Source: Methanobacteriota archaeon
Lineage (GTDB): Archaea; Halobacteriota; Methanosarcinia; Methanosarcinales; Methanoperedenaceae
Length of the DNA stretch: 5,193 nucleotides
NCBI GenBank assembly: GCA_018899795.1
Contig: JAHIHJ010000427.1
Coordinates: forward strand, 1-5,193
Direction of reading: 5' to 3'
A model generated the notes under the pieces. It made no database searches and had not been told where the DNA came from. It saw nothing but the letters and a program-made list of their open reading frames with translations. The first letter of the stretch is position 1. Each line of letters begins with the position of its first letter. This document shows positions 1-4,774 of the stretch, piece by piece. A program made the position numbers and the translations under genes.

Positions 1-2
1 AC

Positions 3-296
3 TGATCCCTTTGCCTGCTCAATGGTTATAGGGGTAGCATCATTAGAGATATCAGTTGTTCCAGTTAAGCCGCATACTCCCGTCGTCCCGTTTCCTGTAC
101 CCTGACCCATCATGCCGCCATAGCCATTACCCTGTCCCATCATGCCATAGCCCATTATTCCGTTTATTCCATTGTTCAAGCCCCCCATCATGCCGTTCCA
201 GAAGCCGCCGTCATTTGCCGCGGGTCTTGCCACAGCAATGCCAGCCCCCAGTACGACCAGGACAGCCGCTATTGTTACTATCGTTTTTATGTTCAT
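3..296 (-). CDS. Secreted Gly/Met-rich protein, N-terminal part (runs off left edge)
   Basis: This is an open frame of 98 codons from an ATG at 296-294 to the window edge, so the C-terminus is missing. The first 23 residues look like a signal peptide or membrane anchor: MNIK, a hydrophobic stretch at about 5-21, then AVA before RPAANDG. Residues 30-75 are very rich in Gly, Met and Asn, with four MMG/IMG-type motifs (GMMGG, GIMGYGMMGQG, GGMMGQG) and a single Cys at 75. The visible part ends in TPITIEQAKGS. From memory, Met/Gly-rich exported proteins often continue from such a TPITIEQA-type segment into a small PepSY-like domain; that domain lies outside the window, so this is only a suggestion. 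Methionine-rich exported segments can bind copper(I), but nothing here proves it. The start is supported by an AGGTGA ribosome-binding site (309-304) seven bases before the ATG. I do not recognise a named family with certainty. Confidence 0.8.
   Translation of the reverse strand, partial: MNIKTIVTIAAVLVVLGAGIAVARPAANDGGFWNGMMGGLNNGINGIMGYGMMGQGNGYGGMMGQGTGNGTTGVCGLTGTTDISNDATPITIEQAKGS
99..156. repeat. Imperfect ~30-bp tandem repeat inside the Met-rich gene
   Basis: Positions 99-128 and 129-156 are two imperfect copies of a roughly 30-base unit. Both begin ACCCTG(A/T)CCCATCATGCC on the plus strand. A further CCCATCATGCC core lies at 184-194. On the minus strand the copies encode the two GMMGQG motifs, so the Gly/Met region seems to have grown by local duplication. 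The second copy differs by a 3-base loss and a 1-base gain. Confidence 0.65.
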
Positions 297-327
297 TGTT
301 GTTTCACCTTTTATTATTTGTTTCATG

Positions 328-344
328 TGTAAGTTTTTCTTACA
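328..344. promoter_or_regulatory. Hairpin/operator-like inverted repeat at the predicted transcript start
   Basis: TGTAAG (328-333) and CTTACA (339-344) form a perfect 6-bp inverted repeat around five T residues. A further CTTAC at 358-362 lies 19 bases from the one at 339, about two helical turns. The element sits over the predicted transcription start and early leader of the Met-rich gene. It could therefore be a repressor operator or a leader hairpin. No regulator is encoded in the window. Confidence 0.35.
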
Positions 345-365
345 TACGATAATAGTACTTACGAA

Positions 366-380
366 CATATAAAGATTTCG
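366..380 (-). promoter_or_regulatory. BRE/TATA promoter of the Met-rich gene
   Basis: Read on the minus strand, CGAAAT (380-375, BRE-like) is followed directly by CTTTATATG (374-366), close to the archaeal TATA consensus. Initiation about 25 bases downstream would fall near 343-346. That gives a leader of roughly 48 bases ending in the AGGTGA site. No mapped start is available. Confidence 0.65.
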
Positions 381-423
381 GACTAATGGCACTGTAAAAT
401 AGTTGGTTTTTGGCATAAAATAT

Positions 424-479
424 TAGCCACAGAGAACACCGAGAAATAATAACTCAGTGCCTCTGCGCCTCTGTGGCTA
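424..479. repeat. Large intergenic inverted repeat of the CACAGAG type
   Basis: TAGCCACAGAG (424-434) is the exact reverse complement of CTCTGTGGCTA (469-479), giving an 11-bp perfect outer stem. Inside it, CACCGAG (437-443) pairs with CTCAGTG (453-459) with one mismatch, around the loop AAATAATAA (444-452). The right arm carries an extra CCTCTGCGC bulge, itself part of a CTCTG-like iteration. Similar CACAGAG/GCAGAG intergenic repeats are scattered in many archaeal and bacterial genomes; I cannot assign this one to a named family. It lies beyond the cobA terminator and upstream of the Met-rich promoter, so it may be a backup terminator or a non-autonomous repeat element. Confidence 0.7.
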
Positions 480-507
480 TTTTACTTTTTGATAGAACAA
501 CATTAAG

Positions 508-539
508 AAAAAATCACACTGAGAGAAACTTTTCTCAGT
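508..539 (-). terminator. Hairpin plus T-tract terminator of the hemL-hemC-cobA operon
   Basis: ACTGAGA (518-524) and TCTCAGT (533-539) form a 7-bp stem with an 8-base loop. Read on the minus strand the hairpin is followed by GTGA and then six T residues (513-508). The upstream arm contains the cobA stop codon (537-535), so the stem overlaps the end of the gene. The shape is that of an intrinsic terminator; archaea depend mainly on the T-tract. Confidence 0.65.
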
Positions 540-1275
540 CTTTACCCAGTTCCCTGTGCAGCTTTACCACATCGCCAATGACCGTAATCGCAGGCGCCTT
601 CACTTTTCGCTTTTTGCAAAGACCAACAATATCTGCAAGCGTTCCCACTGTAACCCTCTGGTCAGGGCGCGTTCCGCGCTCGATCACAGCAACAGGTGTA
701 TCAATAGATTTCCCGTTCCTGATAAGCTCTTTCACATTGCGCTCAAGCATGCTCACGCCCATAAGTATTACAAGCGTGCCCTCAAAGCGGGCAAGTAGTT
801 CCCAATCAAGACTTGTCTCATCCTTTGTTGGGTCCTCATGCCCTGTGATAAAGGTGACCATTGAGGCATAATCGCGGTGGGTGACAGGAATTCCCGCATA
901 AGCAGGTACTGCGATGGCTGAAGTGATGCCGGGCACAATCTCGACCTCGATTCCATCCTTTACAAGCACTTCGGCTTCCTCGCCCCCGCGCCCGAAAAGA
1001 TATGGATCTCCACCTTTGAGCCTTACCACTAATTTTCCTTCCTTTGCCCTTTTTACCAGCAGTTCGTTTATCTGCCACTGGGAAAGCTTGTGGTTCCCTG
1101 CATATTTTCCAACGTCTATCTTCTCAGCGGTTTCAGGGAGCATGTCAAGGATCGCCTTTCCTGGAAGCTGGTCATAAAGGATGACCTCTGCGCTCTCGAT
1201 AAGGCGCTTTGCCTTGATCGTCAACAGTTCAGGGTCACCAGGACCTGATCCCACAAGATATACTTTACCTGTCAT
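535..1275 (-). CDS. cobA: Uroporphyrinogen-III C-methyltransferase (SUMT)
   Basis: This enzyme transfers two methyl groups from S-adenosylmethionine to C2 and C7 of uroporphyrinogen III, giving precorrin-2, the branch point to sirohaem, cobalamin, F430 and archaeal haem. At 246 residues it is a stand-alone methyltransferase without the CysG dehydrogenase/ferrochelatase part. Family signatures run in order: VYLVGSGPGDPELLT near the N-terminus (5-19), YDQL (34-37), VRLKGGDPYLFGRGGEE (84-100), VPGITSAIAVPAYAGIPVTHR (114-134, the SAM-binding region), GHEDP (145-149), LMGV (171-174), ERGTRPDQR (199-207) and APAITVIG (227-234). The frame continues 34 codons upstream, but that stretch lies inside the 3' end of hemC and has no family similarity. 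The ATG at 1275 is preceded by GAGG (1284-1281) at a 5-base spacing. It overlaps the end of hemC by 11 bases, so translation is probably coupled. It is cytoplasmic and the last gene of the operon. Confidence 0.96.
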   Translation of the reverse strand: MTGKVYLVGSGPGDPELLTIKAKRLIESAEVILYDQLPGKAILDMLPETAEKIDVGKYAGNHKLSQWQINELLVKRAKEGKLVVRLKGGDPYLFGRGGEEAEVLVKDGIEVEIVPGITSAIAVPAYAGIPVTHRDYASMVTFITGHEDPTKDETSLDWELLARFEGTLVILMGVSMLERNVKELIRNGKSIDTPVAVIERGTRPDQRVTVGTLADIVGLCKKRKVKAPAITVIGDVVKLHRELGKD

Positions 1276-2209
1276 TATTTCCTCGTTTTGCTGCGAACAT
1301 TTTGACCGCCTCGTCAACGAGTGAGCCTCCGCCGTTTTGTTTGAGCTCGTTCCCGATGCGCTCTGCTTCCTTTTCATAATCCGCAGGGTTTATAAATTCA
1401 TCTATTTTTACTTCTCGTTTTCCATCCACTGAGAGAACTTCCGTCCGAATATGTATCTGATCTCCCTCTGTTTGTGCAAAAGCCCCGATGGGCACAAGAC
1501 ATCCGCCCCCAAGTATCCCGATTATTATCCGTTCTATCCGCGTTTCAAGCCGCGTAAGATCGTGGTTCAGTATTTTAACAGCCGCTTCTGCTGCCAGATC
1601 CTTTTTTGTGACTATGACCACGGTGCCCTGGTTCGCTGAAGGGACAAAATCATCAGGGTCAAGCCGTTCACCCGGCAGGTCCCATTTCATGCGCTCAAGA
1701 CCTGCCTCTGCCATGAAGATGCCGTCATACTGCCCTTCTTTGAGTTTCCTGAGGCGCGTGTCTATGTTCCCTCTCAGTTCTTTTATGAGAAGGTCTGGTC
1801 TGGAACGCAAAAGCTGAGACCTCCTCCTGAGGCTTGTAGTACCTATAGTCGCCCCTGGCGGCAAGTCCTTTAATTTCATATTATCGCGTGTGAGAAGGAA
1901 ATCATAAGGCGAATCCCGTTTCATCACTGCTGCGATCGTAAGTTCAGCCGGGCGCTCGGTTGGAACATCTTTCATGCTGTGGACTGCGATATCGATATCC
2001 CCCGCAAGCATCGAATCATCTATTTCGCGCACGAATACCCCGAACCCCTGCACTTCATGAAGCGGGCGGTCAGTAAAGGTATCGCCGCTTGTCTTGATTA
2101 TTTTTAACTCAGTGTTTATGCCTTTTTTTGCAAGCAGGTCTTTTACAAGGTTAGCCTGCGCAAGGGCGAGTTTGCTGCCTCTTGTTCCTATCCTGAATGG
2201 CTTGTTCAT
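1265..2209 (-). CDS. hemC: Hydroxymethylbilane synthase (porphobilinogen deaminase)
   Basis: This cytoplasmic enzyme condenses four porphobilinogens into linear hydroxymethylbilane, the third step from 5-aminolevulinate toward uroporphyrinogen III. The 314 residues are a full-length match. Visible signatures are [13 protein letters not shown] (7-19), HSMKDVP (77-83) with the catalytic Asp at 81, [10 protein letters not shown] (123-132) and [12 protein letters not shown] (145-156), whose arginines bind substrate carboxylates. PSANQG (190-195) and GGGCLVPIG (234-242) follow; in the latter Cys237 should carry the dipyrromethane cofactor. The ATG overlaps the hemL stop in an ATGA arrangement (2209-2206). 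AAAGGA (2222-2217) lies seven bases upstream, so translation is coupled to hemL. The PSANQG form is, from memory, closer to archaeal than to most bacterial enzymes, which usually read GQGALAIE here. Confidence 0.97.
   Translation of the reverse strand: MNKPFRIGTRGSKLALAQANLVKDLLAKKGINTELKIIKTSGDTFTDRPLHEVQGFGVFVREIDDSMLAGDIDIAVHSMKDVPTERPAELTIAAVMKRDSPYDFLLTRDNMKLKDLPPGATIGTTSLRRRSQLLRSRPDLLIKELRGNIDTRLRKLKEGQYDGIFMAEAGLERMKWDLPGERLDPDDFVPSANQGTVVIVTKKDLAAEAAVKILNHDLTRLETRIERIIIGILGGGCLVPIGAFAQTEGDQIHIRTEVLSVDGKREVKIDEFINPADYEKEAERIGNELKQNGGGSLVDEAVKMFAAKRGNNDR
1276..1284 (-). promoter_or_regulatory. Ribosome-binding site fixing the cobA start
   Basis: GAGGAAATA stands immediately before the ATG at 1275-1273. 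The GAGG core is five bases from the start codon and lies inside the hemC reading frame. It settles the choice of the 246-residue product over the frame's upstream extension. Confidence 0.75.
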
Positions 2210-3471
2210 TTCAGGTTCCTTTGATAAGCCTGTACTGTCTTATCTATATCGTCCTTAGAATGGGCGAGTGATAAAAAGTTGGTCTCATACTGCGACGGGG
2301 GGAGAAATACCCCGTCAGAGAGCATTTTCCTGAAGAACACATTGAACTTTTCCTTATCGCATTTAAGTGAATCCTGGTAATTATACGGCATATCCCCGAA
2401 GAACACCTTGAACATGCTTGAAATACCGCTCACGTTATAATCAAGCCCCAGGTCGCTGATAACATCAGAAAGAGCTTTTCGCATTGCATCGCCTTTTTTG
2501 TTGACGATCTCATGGACTTTTTCTTTCTTCATCGCATTGATCATAGCAAGTCCCGCGGTCATCGAAACCGGGCTGCCGTTGAAGGTTCCTGCCTGATATA
2601 CAGGTCCTGCTGGCGAGATGTTCTCCATTATCTCACGCTTTCCGCCGATAACGCCGATATGAAATCCACCGCCCAGGATCTTACCGAGCGTTGTCATGTC
2701 AGGCGTGATGCCGTAATATTCCTGCGCCCCGCCCATGGCGAGCCTGAATCCTGTAATGACCTCGTCGAATATGAGCACGACATCATTTTCTTCTGTCACT
2801 TTGCGTACGTCTTCAAGATATCCTTTTTTTGGCAGGATCGGGCCGATATTCCCGAGCACAGGTTCCATTATGACGGCAGCCACATCGTCTTTGTAAGTTC
2901 TTATGGCATCAGTCATCGCCTCAATATCATTATACGGTACCTGAAGCGTATTTTTCGTAAAGTCAGCAGGCACGCCCGCTGAGTCAGGAGTGCCAAGAGT
3001 TGTCGCGCCTGACCCCGCTTTTACAAGCACCGCTTCATGGGCGCCGTGAAAGCCGCCTTCGATCTTGATGAACTTGTTCTTTTTCGTGAATCCCCTTGCA
3101 GCTCGAAGCGCTCCCATCGTAGCTTCTGTTCCCGTGGATACAAAGCGCGTCATTTCAATGGACGGATACAGCGCGATTATTTCCCTGGCAAGCTTTACTT
3201 CAAGCTCTGTTGGCGTGCCGAATAACCAGCCGTCAGAAAGCTGTTTTATTACTGCTTCCTTAATTGCGGGATAGTTGTGACCAAGAAGCAGTGGTCCATA
3301 TCCCATGACGTAATCGATATATTCGTTGCCATCTATGTCGGTTATCTTTGACCCGTTAGCCTTTTTAGTGTAAAATGGATATGGTTTTATGGCTCTTACC
3401 GGACTGCTCACGCCGCCGGGAAGTAATTTCTTTGCTTCCTCGAATAATTCTCTTGATTTCTCTGTGTTCAT
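2206..3471 (-). CDS. hemL: Glutamate-1-semialdehyde 2,1-aminomutase
   Basis: This PLP enzyme converts glutamate-1-semialdehyde to 5-aminolevulinate, the second step of the C5 pathway that starts from glutamyl-tRNA and HemA. It is cytoplasmic. The 421 residues fit the usual length of about 425. Fold-type I aminotransferase signatures are all present: [12 protein letters not shown] (17-28), [17 protein letters not shown] (111-127), [10 protein letters not shown] (137-146), the cofactor Asp in [10 protein letters not shown] (234-243), the Schiff-base Lys264 in TLGKILGGG (261-269) and GTFNGSP (295-301). The sequence after the lysine, FHIGVIGG, replaces the more common LPVGAFGG-type segment. The start is set by the family N-terminus ([15 protein letters not shown]) and by the promoter a few bases upstream. 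It is the first gene of the operon; the hemA, hemB and hemD partners are not in this window. Confidence 0.97.
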   Translation of the reverse strand: MNTEKSRELFEEAKKLLPGGVSSPVRAIKPYPFYTKKANGSKITDIDGNEYIDYVMGYGPLLLGHNYPAIKEAVIKQLSDGWLFGTPTELEVKLAREIIALYPSIEMTRFVSTGTEATMGALRAARGFTKKNKFIKIEGGFHGAHEAVLVKAGSGATTLGTPDSAGVPADFTKNTLQVPYNDIEAMTDAIRTYKDDVAAVIMEPVLGNIGPILPKKGYLEDVRKVTEENDVVLIFDEVITGFRLAMGGAQEYYGITPDMTTLGKILGGGFHIGVIGGKREIMENISPAGPVYQAGTFNGSPVSMTAGLAMINAMKKEKVHEIVNKKGDAMRKALSDVISDLGLDYNVSGISSMFKVFFGDMPYNYQDSLKCDKEKFNVFFRKMLSDGVFLPPSQYETNFLSLAHSKDDIDKTVQAYQRNLK

Positions 3472-3496
3472 GTGGTACTGAAATTAGAGGATATAT

Positions 3497-3510
3497 TAAT
3501 ATAATTTGTG
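3497..3510 (-). promoter_or_regulatory. hemL operon promoter giving a very short leader
   Basis: On the minus strand CACAAA (3510-3505, BRE-like) precedes TTATATTA (3504-3497). A start about 25 bases downstream would lie near 3475, only a few bases before the hemL ATG. The bases just upstream of that ATG (CAGTACCAC) contain no purine-rich ribosome-binding site, which fits a leaderless or nearly leaderless mRNA. Confidence 0.5.
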
Positions 3511-3532
3511 ATTATGCCGCGCAGGATGAAAA

Positions 3533-3550
3533 CGAAAGAATAATATATAC
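3533..3550 (+). promoter_or_regulatory. Promoter of the multiheme cytochrome
   Basis: CGAAAGAA (3533-3540, BRE-like) is followed by TAATATATAC (3541-3550). Initiation is expected near 3570, leaving a leader of about 18 bases that holds the GGGGTG ribosome-binding site. It is divergent from the hemL promoter, with only about 25 bases between the two BRE-like elements. A second AT-rich match at 3565-3573 is too close to the start codon. Confidence 0.6.
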
Positions 3551-3575
3551 TGTTCGATAATACAATTATAAAAAC

Positions 3576-3581
3576 GGGGTG
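3576..3581 (+). promoter_or_regulatory. Ribosome-binding site fixing the cytochrome start
   Basis: GGGGTG lies six bases before the ATG at 3588-3590. The GTG inside it (3579) is in frame and could be read as an earlier start adding three residues. Its role as the GGTG anti-SSU pairing site, and the Lys-then-hydrophobic signal peptide that begins at the ATG, both favour 3588. Confidence 0.7.
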
Positions 3582-3587
3582 CATAGT

Positions 3588-4514
3588 ATGAATAAACTAA
3601 GAATCATATTTATATTGATTATCATGGCAGTTTTTGCCACGATGGTAGCGTATGCGGCTGAAGAAAATTTCCAGGCGTCATCACTTACGGCAAAGGATGT
3701 CAATTGCAATAAATGCCATGCTGGCACTCCGCACGTCATACACGCCAAGAGAGCGGTGGACTGTGTGAACTGCCACGGGAGCAAGGAATCTGTTTCCATC
3801 CCTGTATGTACACAATGCCATAATGGACCCATCCACCAGGTGCACAGCAAGAAGGTCGCCACCCAGACATGCGCATACTGCCATTCGACTATAACCCAGG
3901 TCCATAACACCCTTATGAGCGATGCGGTTTGCTCCCACTGCCACACAGACCTTGTGGAAGTGCACGGGAAGGATGCCTCGTGCACAAAATGCCATAAGAG
4001 CCCTCCAGCCATCGTCAAACCCCTCAAATCTCCTGAAATGATACTCGTATGCCAGAACTGCCATCCGTCGTCCAGTGTAGCGGCTATCCACGGGGCAGTG
4101 GATGATAAGACTGGATGCTACAGCTGCCACAGGGGGAGATCTAAAGCCGCTGGAGCCGATGTAGCGCACGTGATACATGGCACGAAGGTGGACTGCAAGG
4201 GATGTCACGAGGACAAAGGGAAGGTAGTAGTGCCCCAGTGCATAAAATGCCACGAGATAGATAAGCTCCATGCCTACAACAAGATCGGGAAGCTTACCTC
4301 AGCGAGTGGATTGAAGTGCGCAGCGTGCCACGCAGATGAAACTAAGCTATCTGGAACAAAACCAGCGCCGGTTCAAACCACAGTAATGACAGCGACAGCA
4401 GCGTCTGGTGAAACCCCCGGGCTTGGGTCCACAGAGAGAACTCCGGGATTTACGGCTGTAATGGTTATCGGGATTTTGTTTGCCGGATATCTGATGGTGA
4501 GACGAAGGGAATGA
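3588..4514 (+). CDS. Secreted undecaheme cytochrome c with PGF-CTERM-like anchor
   Basis: The 308-residue protein is inferred to work in electron transfer outside the membrane. It starts with a signal peptide: K3, a hydrophobic core at 5-20 and a likely cut after AYA at 23. Eleven CXXCH haem-attachment motifs begin at residues 40, 59, 74, 95, 115, 132, 155, 177, 203, 218 and 244. Ten further histidines (49, 52, 83, 86, 106, 126, 168, 194, 197, 228) could be distal ligands, which suggests mostly bis-His haems. A Thr/Ala/Pro-rich linker (about 254-285) leads to PGF (286-288), a hydrophobic stretch (289-304) and RRRE at the very end. This is the layout of PGF-CTERM signals, which archaeosortase A removes in exchange for a lipid anchor. 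Residues 40-86 and 177-228 look like duplicated triheme modules. The protein matches no named cytochrome that I recognise. It is transcribed divergently from the haem-precursor operon. Confidence 0.95.
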   Translation: MNKLRIIFILIIMAVFATMVAYAAEENFQASSLTAKDVNCNKCHAGTPHVIHAKRAVDCVNCHGSKESVSIPVCTQCHNGPIHQVHSKKVATQTCAYCHSTITQVHNTLMSDAVCSHCHTDLVEVHGKDASCTKCHKSPPAIVKPLKSPEMILVCQNCHPSSSVAAIHGAVDDKTGCYSCHRGRSKAAGADVAHVIHGTKVDCKGCHEDKGKVVVPQCIKCHEIDKLHAYNKIGKLTSASGLKCAACHADETKLSGTKPAPVQTTVMTATAASGETPGLGSTERTPGFTAVMVIGILFAGYLMVRRRE

Positions 4515-4543
4515 TAGGTAATACTTACTATCATTTCTCTTTT
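4513..4543 (+). terminator. Probable terminator of the cytochrome gene
   Basis: GATA-G-GTAA (4513-4521) pairs with TTACTATC (4525-4532) as an 8-bp stem with one bulged G and a TAC loop. It overlaps the stop codon (4512-4514). A pyrimidine tract TTTCTCTTTT (4534-4543) follows. The stem is weak, but the position and T-tract suit archaeal termination. Confidence 0.5.
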
Positions 4544-4565
4544 GTATAATATCGCCATATACAGG

Positions 4566-4584
4566 CCTCGTACATCGTACGGGG
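4566..4584. repeat. Strong GC-rich hairpin in the intergenic region
   Basis: CCTCGTAC (4566-4573) pairs with GTACGGGG (4577-4584) over eight positions, one of them a G-U wobble, around an ATC loop. It runs into the palindrome GGTATACC (4583-4590), and a second perfect palindrome, CATAATTATG, is at 4626-4635. No T-tract follows, so a simple terminator is unlikely. No tRNA or other RNA gene could be recognised here. The rest of 4544-4774 holds only AT-rich sequence and the promoter of the next gene. Confidence 0.5.
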
Positions 4585-4706
4585 TATACCGGTGACTTCC
4601 GTGCGATAAGAAGTTCTCATGCATCCATAATTATGCTGAATACGGGCACGCTTATGTAAAATCTGAAGCCAACACATTTATTACAATAAGAAACATTGTT
4701 CAAGAC

Positions 4707-4715
4707 ATAATATAC
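4707..4715 (+). promoter_or_regulatory. Candidate TATA box of the AT-rich gene
   Basis: ATAATATAC at 4707-4715 would direct initiation near 4737 and give a leader of about 38 bases containing GGAGAT. A weaker alternative at 4749-4755 (ATAAATA) would start transcription at the ATG itself and waste the ribosome-binding site. The region is AT-rich, so such matches are easily produced by chance. Confidence 0.35.
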
Positions 4716-4774
4716 TCAGATATGACAATTCTAATATTCTGCAGGAACATAAATAGCGATTTGGAGATTAAAGG

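Noticed and set aside
56..352. A plus-strand frame of 98 codons opposite the Met-rich gene
   Set aside because: Its product is a low-complexity Ser/Pro/Leu/His sequence created by reading the Gly/Met repeats backward. The minus strand has the signal peptide, ribosome-binding site and TATA box.
473..871. A plus-strand frame of 132 codons opposite cobA
   Set aside because: It is antisense to conserved methyltransferase motifs and has Ser/Thr-rich shadow composition. The other frames opposite hemC and hemL were dismissed on the same grounds.
1276..1377. A 34-codon upstream extension of the cobA frame
   Set aside because: It lies inside the hemC coding end, looks nothing like the methyltransferase N-terminus, and the ATG at 1275 has its own GAGG site directly before the conserved VYLVGSGPGDP segment.
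3579..3587. GTG at 3579 as the cytochrome start
   Set aside because: The GTG is part of the GGGGTG ribosome-binding site and would add only MHS before a well-formed signal peptide.
3681..4271. A 196-residue minus-strand open frame opposite the cytochrome
   Set aside because: It mirrors the repeated CXXCH codons of the plus strand, lacks a ribosome-binding site or promoter, and shows no domain. The same applies to the minus frame at 3566-4027.
4373..4624. A minus-strand frame of 83 codons over the end of the cytochrome gene
   Set aside because: About half of it is antisense to the Thr-rich linker and PGF region. The rest falls in the hairpin-bearing intergenic sequence, and no ribosome-binding site or recognisable domain is present.
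4544..4774. A possible tRNA or C/D-box RNA in the intergenic region
   Set aside because: No GGTTCAAATCC-like T-arm, no acceptor pairing and no properly spaced RTGATGA/CTGA boxes were found.
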